DNA of 64,000 nt from Propionivibrio soli (lineage in GTDB: Bacteria; Pseudomonadota; Gammaproteobacteria; Burkholderiales; Rhodocyclaceae): the NCBI RefSeq assembly GCF_025770765.1, contig NZ_JANZKY010000002.1:62001-126000 (forward strand), given 5' to 3'. The notes under the pieces were generated by a model. The model had not been told where the DNA came from and searched no databases. It saw only the letters and a program-made list of their open reading frames with translations. Below, in pieces: positions 43,125-52,423 of this stretch. The position numbers were made by a program, and so were the translations under genes. Within the stretch, counting starts at the first letter, position 1. Each line of letters opens with the position of its first letter.

Positions 43125-45188
43125 ATGGCCCAGCAACCGAAACCCTCGCCTTCCGTAGCCTCGATTCCGCTGCGCGGGCCATTGCTGCGCGGTCGTCGAC
43201 GCCCACGAGTGGCGCTTGTGGGCCGTTTCGGCGTCGGCAAGAGCACAATCTTCGACGATGCATCGAGCCCGGCGGTCCGCCACGAACGGCTCGCCGGGGT
43301 GGGTGCCGCCTACCAGGAATGCATCGTCGATGTCGGCCTCGACCAGATCGGGCTCGTCGATCTGCCGTCGATCGACTCGCTTCATTGTCTGAGTAAACAT
43401 GATCAGGTCGTCCTTATGTACCTGCTGTGGGGCGACCGCTGGCCGCGCATCGCGGAACACGAGACGCCGGAACAGGCGCCTGATTTCCCCGCCCCCGACG
43501 TTCTGGTACAGGTGGTCGACGCAACCGCTCTGGAAAAGGACCTCGAACTCAGCCTCGAACTCAGCCTGCTCGGCCGCCCACTCGTCATCGCGCTCAACCG
43601 GGTGGACGAGGCGCGCAAGAAAGGGCTCTACATCAACGTCAACGCGCTCAGCGAACGCCTCGGTGCGCCCGTTGTACCCACCGTCGCACACATGGGCAAG
43701 GGCATTTCGAAGCTTTTCGAAGCTGTGCTCGACGTCGCGCGGAGGAAAGCCTGCCCCCTACCGCAGGCGCCAGCCAGGCACATTGTGGAAAGCCTGCATG
43801 AACTGACCGCCGTTATCGCCCGACCGGAAATCGAGGACGTATTCCAGGTTCCCCGGGCCCTTCTCGTGTCGCAACTCGCCGAGAACGACGCCTACTTTTT
43901 ACGGGCACTCAACACACATTTCCCGGGATGCGCGCCCGGTATCGCGGCTGCCCGAGTCGCGGCGGAACGACGCCTGCCACGACCGCTTGCCGAAGAACTG
44001 CATGCCGACCGTCACCATCGAGCCGCGTCGCTGTTCGAGGACGTTACAAGCCCGCGTGGCGTCGACTCCGGCCAAGGGTGGCGGCGTTGGCTCGATCAGT
44101 TGTTCCTGCATCCGCGTTGGGGACTGTTCGGGACGTTCGTCGTCTTCGCGGCGATCCTGTTCATCGTGTTCGAGATGAGCGCCCTGCTCGACACGTGGAC
44201 GTCGGCGCGGCTCGCCGCCTGGGTGCAGCAATGGGAACCGACCTCGACCGCCGGCGTGGTGGGTCGTGCGGTGGCCGACGGCCTTGTCGGACTGGTCGGT
44301 ATCGTCGCCCCCTACATGCTGCCGCTCGTGCTGCTGCTCGTGACGTTGGAGGAATCGGGCGTGATGCACCGCGTGGCGTTCGTCGTCGACCGGGCGTTCT
44401 ATCGCGTGGGACTCCATGGCGGCGTCGCCGTGCCTCTCCTGATCGGCCTTGGCTGCAACGTGCCGGCAATCTCGGCGGCCACCGCAACCGGGTCGCGGCG
44501 AGAGCGCGTAGTGGCGGCGATCCTGATTACCTTCGTTCCCTGCTCGGCGCGCTCGGCGATCATTCTCGCCATCGGCGGCAAGTACTTGGGCGGTCTCGGC
44601 GTGGTGGCGATCTTCATGCTCACGCTGCTCACCATCGCCATGCTCGGCAAGGTCCTCTCGCATCGCTACGCGCCCACGGCGCCGGGGCTCGTGCAGGAAA
44701 TACCGCCCTACGCCGTTCCGAAGTGGAGCAAAGTGTGGCGCAAGACCTGGGCCCGCACCGAAGATATCGTGACGATCGTCACGCCGCTGCTCGTCGTCGG
44801 CAGCATCGTGCTCGCCCTGCTCAGTCATTTCGGGGCTGACGCCTTCATCAATACCGCGCTCACCCCGGTGACGACGTGGTGGCTGGGCCTGCCGGCCGTC
44901 CTCGGCGTCCCGATCCTATTCGGCGTATTGCGCAAGGAACTCTCGCTGCTCATGATCTACCAGGCGCTCGGCACGTTCGACATCATGCCGGTGCTCGACC
45001 GCACCCAGATATTCACCTTTCTGGTTTTCCTCACGTTCTACGTACCCTGCTTGTCGACGTTCGCCGTCATGCATAAGGCGTTGGGGCAAAAGGAGGCCTG
45101 GTTCTCGGCGCTGGTGTCCCTCGGCAGCGCGCTGCTCATGGCCGGCGTGGTCCGCCTCGCGCTGGCGCCTTTCGGGGTTGTCGCCTGA
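43125..45188 (+). CDS. feoB: FeoB-like ferrous iron transporter with degenerate GTPase domain
   Basis: FeoB imports Fe(II) through a membrane pore attached to a G domain. It is 687 residues. The membrane part is clear: gate motifs GLGCNVPAISAATATGSRRE and FVPCSARSAIILAIGGKYLG, and FLTFYVPCLSTFAVM near the end, with ~8-10 helices from about residue 325. The G domain (about 28-210) is eroded: G1 is GRFGVGKST, the G2 Thr region reads AGVGAAYQE, G3 is DLPS instead of DLPG, and G4 is NRVD. No feoA was found. The next gene starts 2 bases after the stop. Confidence 0.85.
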   Translation: MAQQPKPSPSVASIPLRGPLLRGRRRPRVALVGRFGVGKSTIFDDASSPAVRHERLAGVGAAYQECIVDVGLDQIGLVDLPSIDSLHCLSKHDQVVLMYLLWGDRWPRIAEHETPEQAPDFPAPDVLVQVVDATALEKDLELSLELSLLGRPLVIALNRVDEARKKGLYINVNALSERLGAPVVPTVAHMGKGISKLFEAVLDVARRKACPLPQAPARHIVESLHELTAVIARPEIEDVFQVPRALLVSQLAENDAYFLRALNTHFPGCAPGIAAARVAAERRLPRPLAEELHADRHHRAASLFEDVTSPRGVDSGQGWRRWLDQLFLHPRWGLFGTFVVFAAILFIVFEMSALLDTWTSARLAAWVQQWEPTSTAGVVGRAVADGLVGLVGIVAPYMLPLVLLLVTLEESGVMHRVAFVVDRAFYRVGLHGGVAVPLLIGLGCNVPAISAATATGSRRERVVAAILITFVPCSARSAIILAIGGKYLGGLGVVAIFMLTLLTIAMLGKVLSHRYAPTAPGLVQEIPPYAVPKWSKVWRKTWARTEDIVTIVTPLLVVGSIVLALLSHFGADAFINTALTPVTTWWLGLPAVLGVPILFGVLRKELSLLMIYQALGTFDIMPVLDRTQIFTFLVFLTFYVPCLSTFAVMHKALGQKEAWFSALVSLGSALLMAGVVRLALAPFGVVA

Positions 45189-45190
45189 TC

Positions 45191-45751
45191 ATGAATCACC
45201 TGATTCGCGACAGCGCACCGTTGGAACTCTACGTCTGGCTCGGTGCGGAGGCCGCACTGCCGGGCTGGGACGTGCTGACTGGAAACCCGTTCGGCACGCC
45301 GCTACCCGATGACCAGTTCACGACAGCGCAGAACTATTTCGCCGAGTACCATCTGGAATATTACCGGCAGCGCCTGTATACGAACTTTCCAAGCCGGCTG
45401 CACGCGCTTCTCCTTTTCGCGACCCGCGTAGACGCCGAGGCTTTCCGCGCCAAACATCCGGAGCGGGCGCAAGGTAAATCCTTGATCCACGTGCGTAGCG
45501 AAGGTTCATACGTGGTGTCGTTCCACGATTCGAGTTGGCTCGACTACCTGCGCCTGCCGCACAGTCTCGACCTGGAAATGCTGGACAGGGTCTCGAACTA
45601 CTACTGGAAGGGCGCGTTGGTCGAGGAAGTTCGACTCAGCTTTCGCGACGAGCGCTGGAACGCGCCGCCGGTGATCGAGGCGCTCTTCCAGGGGACCCTG
45701 AAACGGGTCGAGTCGCCGCCGACAATCCGCCGGTTAACGCGACCCGCCTGA
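45191..45751 (+). CDS. Unknown 186-residue protein coupled to the FeoB-like gene
   Basis: Family not recognised with confidence. It has 186 residues, no signal peptide, no membrane helix and no cysteine, so a soluble cytoplasmic protein is predicted. It is rich in Tyr, Phe, Trp, His and Arg, with segments YNYF-like AQNYFAEYHLEYYRQR, FPSRLHALLLFATRVDAEAF and SWLDYLRLPHSLDLEML. The middle is vaguely reminiscent of the ADP-ribosyltransferase-like DUF2441 proteins, but I cannot confirm this. Two bases separate it from the FeoB-like stop, so coupled translation and a shared role are likely. Confidence 0.82.
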   Translation: MNHLIRDSAPLELYVWLGAEAALPGWDVLTGNPFGTPLPDDQFTTAQNYFAEYHLEYYRQRLYTNFPSRLHALLLFATRVDAEAFRAKHPERAQGKSLIHVRSEGSYVVSFHDSSWLDYLRLPHSLDLEMLDRVSNYYWKGALVEEVRLSFRDERWNAPPVIEALFQGTLKRVESPPTIRRLTRPA

Positions 45752-45782
45752 TGGCTGTTTGCCGGCGGTCTGGCGCCAGCCC

Positions 45783-46496
45783 TTAGTCGAGTTTTTTCAT
45801 CTTCGGCTCGCGGCCAAGCCCGCTGGGCGGTGTCCCCGTTTTGCCGTTGTTCTGCGGCGGCGTCACATGGCCCGGCGGCGGCAACGGCCTTCTTGGCGTG
45901 TGGTTGAGCACCGTCGCATAACGCAAGTAGAACAGCACCGGCTCGGTGTTCATCACGACCTGCCCGCTATTGTCCACGATGCTCGCATCGACCTGCGTCA
46001 ATTGATTGGGCGGCGGCAGCGTATCGCCCCAAAACTCTGGCGGAACCATGATTTCCGTCGACGTAAACCGGCGTGCGACCGGCCGACCGTTAATGCGCAG
46101 CACGAAGGCGTGGCCATCACCGACCCGCAACGGCGGATCGACAGCGAGGCGAACGTCGAAAACCGCCGTATTGGCGACGATGCTGCCGTTGTTTTCGGGA
46201 TAGACCACCGAGAATTGACGGTACCCTGGGGGAGGTGCGTCGGGTGGCGGCACGATAGCGCCAACCGGCGGCGTAGCCGGTGCTGGGGCCGCTTCCGCGG
46301 CCGGTGCTGACGGAGCCACCTTGGGGGCCGGCATCACGGTCAGCGGCGGCAACGTCACTTCTTTGGCCCCGGGCCGCGGCTTGTCGGAAAAGACCGGGCC
46401 CTTCTCGCCCGGCGTCATATAGACCCCCTGCGCCTGGACGGTACCGGCGTGGAACGCGCAGGCGCCGAGCAGAATCGCCAAGGACAAGGATTTCAT
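45783..46496 (-). CDS. Periplasmic protein with DUF4124-like N-terminus
   Basis: It is 237 residues from the ATG at 46496, which begins a Sec signal peptide (SLSLAILLGACAFHAGTVQA). The mature start (GVYMTPGEKGPVFSDKPRPG, then AKEVTLPPL) resembles the DUF4124 pattern (short strand, 'FSD-P-GA'). A Pro/Ala linker follows (about 65-105), then an Ig-like beta domain (FSVVYPENNGSIVANTAVFD; GHAFVLRINGRPVARRF) that ends before a Pro-rich tail. Function is unknown. A longer start at 46535 lacks a signal peptide and was rejected. Confidence 0.8.
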   Translation of the reverse strand: MKSLSLAILLGACAFHAGTVQAQGVYMTPGEKGPVFSDKPRPGAKEVTLPPLTVMPAPKVAPSAPAAEAAPAPATPPVGAIVPPPDAPPPGYRQFSVVYPENNGSIVANTAVFDVRLAVDPPLRVGDGHAFVLRINGRPVARRFTSTEIMVPPEFWGDTLPPPNQLTQVDASIVDNSGQVVMNTEPVLFYLRYATVLNHTPRRPLPPPGHVTPPQNNGKTGTPPSGLGREPKMKKLD

Positions 46497-46663
46497 GGTT
46501 TCCTCCAACACTCTCGCAGAAGCCCCGTCTTTCACATCGGCGGGAAAACAATGTCATGAGAACGACGAAATGCCGGGAGTATCGGCCAGAGGAACGTCGC
46601 TGACAAGAGGCCGGGAAAAAGACGCAGGGCCGCGATTGCCAGGCGCGGACCGAGGCGCCCAGG

Positions 46664-47509
46664 CTATCCGGTGATCGATGCCACCAGGTTGAATTGATTG
46701 ATGGCGAGCAGGCTTTGCAGTGCCGTCGCACCGTTGGCACCTCCGCCACGCAGCGATTCGAGCAATAGCAGGCCCGCGAAATCCGTTGCCGTTGGTGTCG
46801 ATGCTCCCGGCGTCGTTTCTGCCGTACCGCCGAGTAGCTGCCCGGCAAGACCGAGCTGAGCCAATGTGTCGAGCGTCGCGAACGAACCGCGTGCCTGACT
46901 CGCCGTCTCGCCCGCCACCTGTTCGAACGCGCCCGCTGCTTCGGAAACGAGTGAAAACGCGCCCTCGGGATCAGCGGCATACGCGGCGCGCAGCTTATCC
47001 ATATCGACGCGCAATGCAGGTAGTCCGCTCGCATCCGGCGCCCAGCCGAGGCCGATCTGTTCGAGCCGCGTCAACGACGAGCCGCCGTTGGTGTAGCTCG
47101 CTTGCGCCCCGGTTTCCAACGCCCGCGAGAAGGAGGCGGCTAGTCCGCTACTCCCGCCGAGCGTCGACACCGTACTCGTATTCAATGCCGTCGTGCGTGC
47201 CGTGTTGAAAGCGTCCGCCAGGTACTGCGTTTTTGCCGCCAGGCTTGCGAGATCGCCGCCGAACCCCTGCCCGATACCTGTGCCGCTCGATCCACTACGG
47301 AGAGCCGCCATGCGTTCCTGAAAAATGCTGACGGCCGAGTAAAGCTGGCCGCTCGCCGAAAGCTCGACGACGGTCGATCCCTGCCCGAGAACGTTGCCGG
47401 TGAAAGCCACGGCACCGGCACCCAAGGCCGTACGCGCCGACTCTACGACGGCCGGCGCTGGAACGCTGAACACGGGGGTGCGAGTATCGATTCCTGGAAC
47501 AGTGGCCAT
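46664..47509 (-). CDS. Orphan protein with FliD-C-like segment
   Basis: It is 281 residues with no membrane helix and rich in Ala, Gly, Ser and Thr, like flagellar axial proteins. About residues 147-200 match the FliD cap C-terminal pattern: LTRLEQIGLGWAPD, then LRVDMDKLRAAYAADPEGAF and a final VSEAAGAFEQVAGE (in FliD: 'L..IGI..dG.l.lD..KL..al..dp..v..lf'). The N-terminal coiled part of true FliD and its usual length (about 450 or more) are missing. The ATG at 47509 was chosen over a TTG four codons upstream. It may be a FliD remnant, a specialised cap-like protein or a chance likeness. Confidence 0.7.
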   Translation of the reverse strand: MATVPGIDTRTPVFSVPAPAVVESARTALGAGAVAFTGNVLGQGSTVVELSASGQLYSAVSIFQERMAALRSGSSGTGIGQGFGGDLASLAAKTQYLADAFNTARTTALNTSTVSTLGGSSGLAASFSRALETGAQASYTNGGSSLTRLEQIGLGWAPDASGLPALRVDMDKLRAAYAADPEGAFSLVSEAAGAFEQVAGETASQARGSFATLDTLAQLGLAGQLLGGTAETTPGASTPTATDFAGLLLLESLRGGGANGATALQSLLAINQFNLVASITG

Positions 47510-47662
47510 AAAGGGATCCAAGATGTCGCTGATGCGCTTGTTCGTTTGAAAGCGCAGCGCGCCGCAAGTTTCCGAAACCGATCACGCGTTTTGAGAACCC
47601 CGGACGGGCCGATCTGAGCGCTCTTCGCCCGACCCGGCGCGACGGCCGCCGAGGGCCGCTGG

Positions 47663-47668
47663 TACAAT
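47663..47668 (+). promoter_or_regulatory. Possible -10 box giving a leaderless MFS transcript
   Basis: TACAAT ends 6 bases before the ATG of the MFS gene, so transcription would begin at or next to the start codon. No ribosome site and no good -35 box are seen. Confidence 0.3.
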
Positions 47669-47674
47669 GCCCGG

Positions 47675-48898
47675 ATGTCCTCCGCCCGCCTGTCCGATCT
47701 GCTCGCCCACCGTTCCTTCGTGCGTTTCTGGCTGGCCCGACTGGCGGGTACGACGGCCAACCAGATGATGATGGTGGCGCTGGCGTGGCAGATGTACGAC
47801 GTCACCAACAGCGCATGGAATCTCGGACTCGTCGGGTTGTTCCAGTTCGTTCCAGCGCTCGTAATGACCTTGCCGGCCGGCCACGTCGTCGATCGCCTGC
47901 ACCGCGGCCGCATTTTCGCCGCGTGCATGGCGGGGCAAACCGTTGTGGCTGGGTTGATGGCCGCCGCGACCATCGGCGGCTTCGTCTCGCGTGAACTGAT
48001 CCTCGGTCTATCGGTGCTTCTCGGCGTCGCCCGGGCATTCCAGATGCCTTCGCAACAAGCGTTGACGCCGCAACTCGTACCGCAGGATCTGCTGCCCAGC
48101 GCGATCGCGTTCGCCACCAGCGGCATCCAGGCGGCCATCATTTGCGGCCCTGCCCTCGGCGGCGCGCTTTATGCCGCAGGACCGAAGTGGGTGTATCTCT
48201 GCGGAGTGGTCCTGTTCGCGCTCGCGTTTGGATTCACGATATCCGTTCGATACAACCACCGCCCTTCGCATTCCGCCGCGGATTGGAAGACCGTGTTCGC
48301 CGGCGTCGCTTTCGTCTGGCAACGCAAAGTGCTGCTCGGGGCCATCTCGCTCGACCTCTTTGCGGTTCTTCTCGGCGGCGCTGTAGCGCTGTTGCCGATC
48401 TACGCTCGCGACATTCTGCGTACCGGCCCGATCGGCCTCGGCCTATTGCGCGCCGCACCGGCTGTGGGCGCTCTCGTGATGTCGATCGCGCTCGCCCGCT
48501 GGCCGTTGCAGCGCCGCATCGGCCCGCGTCTGCTCGGCGCGGTGGCCGTGTTCGGGCTCGCCACGCTGGTGTTCGGCGTATCGACGAGCCTGCCGTTGTC
48601 GCTGGTCGCGCTCGCCATTACGGGAGCCGCCGACAACGTCAGCGTCGTCACGCGACAAACGTTGATGCAGTTGGAAACACCGGACGAAATGCGCGGCCGC
48701 GTCGCCGCCGTCAATACAATCTTCATCGGCGCCTCGAATCAGCTGGGCGAATTCGAATCGGGGGCTACGGCGGCGCTCTTCGGCGCCGTGGGTTCCGTAA
48801 TCTTCGGCGGTCTCGGCACGCTCGCCGTCGCCGGCGGCTGGGTACGGCTGTTCCCGGACCTCGCTCAACGCGATCGTATGGTGCCCGAGGCGGCATGA
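47675..48898 (+). CDS. MFS transporter, EntS/MFS_3-like
   Basis: This is a predicted inner-membrane exporter of the major facilitator superfamily. It is 407 residues with about 11-12 hydrophobic segments. The N-terminus (RSFVRFWLARLAGTTANQMM) and loop 2-3 motif (LPAGHVVDRLHRGRIFAACM) resemble the enterobactin exporter EntS and related MFS_3 proteins. The loop 10 segment VTRQTLMQLETPDEMRGRVA is also typical of that group. Substrate is unknown; no siderophore genes are nearby. Confidence 0.9.
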   Translation: MSSARLSDLLAHRSFVRFWLARLAGTTANQMMMVALAWQMYDVTNSAWNLGLVGLFQFVPALVMTLPAGHVVDRLHRGRIFAACMAGQTVVAGLMAAATIGGFVSRELILGLSVLLGVARAFQMPSQQALTPQLVPQDLLPSAIAFATSGIQAAIICGPALGGALYAAGPKWVYLCGVVLFALAFGFTISVRYNHRPSHSAADWKTVFAGVAFVWQRKVLLGAISLDLFAVLLGGAVALLPIYARDILRTGPIGLGLLRAAPAVGALVMSIALARWPLQRRIGPRLLGAVAVFGLATLVFGVSTSLPLSLVALAITGAADNVSVVTRQTLMQLETPDEMRGRVAAVNTIFIGASNQLGEFESGATAALFGAVGSVIFGGLGTLAVAGGWVRLFPDLAQRDRMVPEAA

Positions 48899-48968
48899 CG
48901 CATTTATCGCTTAGCCGACGCAGAACTACACCGCTCCGGGTGATGGCGGCCGGCGGGTGGTCGCCGCC

Positions 48969-49937
48969 ATGCTGACCGGCATCCTCTACGCGCTGGCCGC
49001 CGGCCTCATGTGGGGTCTCGTATTCGTCGCGCCGCTGTTGCTCCCAGAGTATCCGCCGTTCCTGCTTTCGTTCGGGCGCTACCTGGCGTTCGGAATGATC
49101 GCCCTGCCGCTGGGCTGGATGGACCGGAAGGCGCTGGCTCAGCTGTCCCGCGCAGACTGGTGGGAGGCGGTAAAGCTCTCCGCTGTCGGCAACCTCATCT
49201 ATTACCTCTGCCTGGCCAGCGCCTTGCAGCGCGCCGGTGGTTTGGTGCCGACGATGATCATCGGCACACTGCCGGTCGTCATCGCGATTACGGCCAACGT
49301 GCGCAACCAGAAGCGTGACGGGCGGCTTCCGTGGCGTCGCCTGACACCGTCGTTGACGCTGATCGCCGCCGGCATCGCTTGCGTCAATCAGCGAGAGATC
49401 GCTTCTCTCGGCAACGGCACGACGGCCGATCTGCTTCGCTATGCGAGCGGAGCCGCGCTCGCCGTCGCGGCGCTCGCCTGCTGGACATGGTACCCGCTGC
49501 GCAACGCCGACTGGCTGCGCGCCCACCCGGGGCGCAGCCCGCGCGCCTGGGCAACGGCGCAGGGGCTGACGACGCTGCCGTTGGCCTTGTTCGGTTACGC
49601 AGCGGCGTGGATCGGAATGGACTTCCTCGACCTGCCGTTCCCAATGCCTTTCGGCCCGCGACCGCTCGCCTTTCTCGGCCTCATGTTCGCGATCGGCCTC
49701 TTCGCCTCGTGGCTGGGCACGCTTTGCTGGAACGAGGCGAGCCAGCGCCTGCCGACAACGCTCGTCGGCCAGCTCATCGTGTTCGAGACGCTGTCGGCAC
49801 TCTCGTACGCGTTCATGCTGCGTGGGAAATGGCCTGAACCGCTGATCCTTATCGGCATCGGTCTGCTTATCGGCGGCGTCGTCTGGGCGGCACGCAATCG
49901 CCCCGAACCAGCGACGGTAGGCGAACAAACGGTCTAG
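48969..49937 (+). CDS. EamA/DMT-family transporter
   Basis: It is a 322-residue inner-membrane protein with about ten short helices, matching the drug/metabolite transporter superfamily (two EamA repeats). Typical stretches are LYALAAGLMWGLVFVAPLLL at the N-terminus and FAIGLFASWLGTLCWNEASQ in the second half. The ATG at 48969 (GGTGG 8 bases upstream) was preferred to a GTG at 48957. It lies 70 bases after the MFS gene. Substrate unknown. Confidence 0.87.
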   Translation: MLTGILYALAAGLMWGLVFVAPLLLPEYPPFLLSFGRYLAFGMIALPLGWMDRKALAQLSRADWWEAVKLSAVGNLIYYLCLASALQRAGGLVPTMIIGTLPVVIAITANVRNQKRDGRLPWRRLTPSLTLIAAGIACVNQREIASLGNGTTADLLRYASGAALAVAALACWTWYPLRNADWLRAHPGRSPRAWATAQGLTTLPLALFGYAAAWIGMDFLDLPFPMPFGPRPLAFLGLMFAIGLFASWLGTLCWNEASQRLPTTLVGQLIVFETLSALSYAFMLRGKWPEPLILIGIGLLIGGVVWAARNRPEPATVGEQTV

Positions 49938-49968
49938 TAACGGCCGGCAAGGCGAAAAGAGTGGTCGC

Positions 49969-52284
49969 TCATTTCGCTGCCCGGCCTCGCAGGGCGCGAA
50001 CCTCGAACGTCGTGTTCTCAAGCTCGGCGCCGCGAGCATCGACCAACGACAGGCGGTGGCGCCCAGGCGACGGCCGCCACAGTACGCCATCCGCCGCCCG
50101 GCCGACCGGTTTGCCATCGACACGCCACATCCAACCCGAGTCCGCACGACTCGATAGTTCGAAGGCAATACGTTGCCGTTCGGGCGGGATGTCGGGATCG
50201 AGGGCAACGATGGTTCCCTGCCCCGGATAGGCGATGCGCGCCAACGCGCGACGTTCGGCCAAACGGACGACGCGGCGTTCGGTCCCGCTCACGAACCACT
50301 CCTGTCTTGCCGCTTCGCCGATTTCCGCCGCCGGCTCGAAACGCACCTGCACATGGCGAACGTCGGCCGGCGGCGTATTTGCGGGTCCGCGCGCCGGCGG
50401 ACGGCCACGGTGCAGCCAGTCCATCACCTCGCGCCAAACCGGCGCCGCGCCCGAGACGCCCGACACGTCGCGCATCGCTTCGCCAGCCGCGTTGCCGACC
50501 CAGACGGCCACGGTATATCGCGCCGAGAAACCGACGCACCAGTTGTCGCGCATATCTTTGCTCGTGCCCGTCTTCACGGCGCTCCAGTACGGCGTGGCGA
50601 GCCACGATTCGAGGCCGAAGGTACCGACGCGCGCGGCGCGATCGGACAAGATGTCATTGACGACGAACACCGGGGCGGCCGCCGCGACCCGTCGCGAGGC
50701 CCCGGCGAATACGCCTTCACAGCCCGTTTCGGCGCACCGCGGAGCCACCTTGTCGCGCGTCACACGCAAGGGCGACCACACACCGCCGTTCGCGAGCGCC
50801 CGATAGGCGTTGGCAAGCATGAGCAGCGACACGTCGGCCGAACCCAGCGCCAAGCTGAATCCATAGTAGTCGCCGCTCTGCTTCAGGCTGCGCAGTCCAA
50901 ACGCATGCAGGCGGTCGCGAAACGCGTCGGTGCCGACACGCACCAGCGTTCGTACCGCTGGCACGTTGAGCGAGCCGCCGAGCGCCGTACGTGCGCTGAC
51001 CCAGCCGCGATATTGCGGCATGTAGTTCTGCGGGACGTATAGTCCATCGCCGGTCGTCACGGCGAGCGGGGAGTCGTCGACGAGCGACGCGGCGGTCATG
51101 TCGCGCCGCTCGAATGCCAGGGCATACAGGAAAGGCTTGAGCGTGGAGCCCGCCTGCCGCAGCGCCGTGACGCCGTCGACCTCCGGCGCTTCCGACAAGC
51201 CGCCGCTGGAGCCGACCCACGCCAGAATTTCTCCCGACACGTTATCGAGGACCAGAACGCTTCCGTCCTCGGCATTCTGTCGCGCAATCTCGCGTAACTG
51301 CCGTTGCAGGGAAGCGGTCGCGAAGCGCTGCAAATCGAGGTCGAGCGTCGTGCGCCGGCGTTCGCCGGGTTCGCTCAGCAAACGTTGCGCAAGATGCGGC
51401 GCCAAGCCCGGCGATTGCTCGGCCCCCAGCCAACCGCCCGCTCGGTCGCGGAAGCCGCCCTCGAGCGCCAGCCGGGTGAAGGCGTCGATCCCTGCGCATA
51501 CTTCGTTGGCTTCCGAACCGCTGTCCCGCGTGCGGTCACTCCCGGCCGTCGCTGCACTTTTCCGCTCCGCCTGGCTGTCGCGACGCATCTCCTCCACAGC
51601 TCGGGCGACTCCGCACGCGCGGCCGGCCACTTGCGCCGTCGACGCGCCGGGGGCGCGCAGCAGTGCAGCTGCTACGGCGGCTTCGCGCGAGTCGAGGCCG
51701 TCGGGCCACTTTCCGAACAGCCCGCGACTCATCGCCGCGACGCCCACCATTTCGCCGCGAAAGCCGGCGAGGTTGAGATAAGCCTCGAGGATCTGGTCCT
51801 TCGTCCAGCGCCGTTCGAGCCACAAGGCGCGTGCCGCTTGCGAGAGCTTTTCCGGGACGCTGCGGCGCCCAGAGCGTCGGGCGTCGGCGGCAGCGAAATC
51901 GTCGAGCAGCCCGACGAGTTGCATCGTGAGCGTGCTCGCCCCGCGTGTCTTCGACGCCCACAGGTTGCGCCACGCACTCGCCGCAGCCGCGGACCAATCG
52001 ACGCCCGAATGTTGATAGAAGGCACGGTCCTCGGAAGCCAGCAGGGCGCGCAACAACGCCGGCGATACATCCTCGATGTGCGTCCAGGCCAGACGGCGCT
52101 GCGCCATGTCGATGCGCTTGCTGGCCAAAGGCCGTCCATCGCGCGCGAGCAGAACCGCGTCGGACTCGGCGTAACCCGCCCGGACTTCGTCAAACGACGG
52201 CAAGGCACGCGCGGGGAGGCTGACCAGCGCCGCGGCGACGGCCAAGATCAAAACACGCGTCGTAGGAATGCACCCGGAAGACAT
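49969..52284 (-). CDS. pbpC: Penicillin-binding protein 1C
   Basis: This is a bifunctional peptidoglycan glycosyltransferase/transpeptidase-type protein. It is 771 residues with an N-terminal membrane anchor/signal. The glycosyltransferase has catalytic Glu85 in ASEDRAFYQHSGVDW and RGASTLTMQLVGLL (114-127). The transpeptidase has Ser380 in AGSTLKPFLY, SLN at 438-440 and KTGTS at 571-575. The C-terminal ~90 residues form the extra domain found in PbpC (WRVDGKPVGRAADGVLWRPS). PbpC is often next to an alpha-2-macroglobulin gene; here that gene is about 11 kb away on the same strand. Confidence 0.95.
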   Translation of the reverse strand: MSSGCIPTTRVLILAVAAALVSLPARALPSFDEVRAGYAESDAVLLARDGRPLASKRIDMAQRRLAWTHIEDVSPALLRALLASEDRAFYQHSGVDWSAAAASAWRNLWASKTRGASTLTMQLVGLLDDFAAADARRSGRRSVPEKLSQAARALWLERRWTKDQILEAYLNLAGFRGEMVGVAAMSRGLFGKWPDGLDSREAAVAAALLRAPGASTAQVAGRACGVARAVEEMRRDSQAERKSAATAGSDRTRDSGSEANEVCAGIDAFTRLALEGGFRDRAGGWLGAEQSPGLAPHLAQRLLSEPGERRRTTLDLDLQRFATASLQRQLREIARQNAEDGSVLVLDNVSGEILAWVGSSGGLSEAPEVDGVTALRQAGSTLKPFLYALAFERRDMTAASLVDDSPLAVTTGDGLYVPQNYMPQYRGWVSARTALGGSLNVPAVRTLVRVGTDAFRDRLHAFGLRSLKQSGDYYGFSLALGSADVSLLMLANAYRALANGGVWSPLRVTRDKVAPRCAETGCEGVFAGASRRVAAAAPVFVVNDILSDRAARVGTFGLESWLATPYWSAVKTGTSKDMRDNWCVGFSARYTVAVWVGNAAGEAMRDVSGVSGAAPVWREVMDWLHRGRPPARGPANTPPADVRHVQVRFEPAAEIGEAARQEWFVSGTERRVVRLAERRALARIAYPGQGTIVALDPDIPPERQRIAFELSSRADSGWMWRVDGKPVGRAADGVLWRPSPGRHRLSLVDARGAELENTTFEVRALRGRAAK

Positions 52285-52387
52285 GCCAGCATTCTCCCGG
52301 AATTCAGTCCTCCAAAGGAAGCCGCCCTACTCCACCAGGGGATGAGGCTCTGCCGGCGCTCCATCCTCAATGTGCTGACGATCGAAA

Positions 52388-52397
52388 CGGAAACTAC
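52388..52397 (-). promoter_or_regulatory. Copy 1 of the CGGAAACTAC intergenic motif
   Basis: GTAGTTTCCG on the minus strand, 103 bases before the pbpC start. It is one of three exact copies, all between genes. Confidence 0.3.
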
Positions 52398-52423
52398 ACA
52401 GCTACGCGGCGATAGGCAGCGGT

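Noticed and set aside
48765-50207. Long 480-codon open frame on the minus strand across the EamA gene
   Set aside because: Highly Arg/Gln-rich translation, antisense to a clear membrane protein gene and overlapping the pbpC end; a shadow frame.
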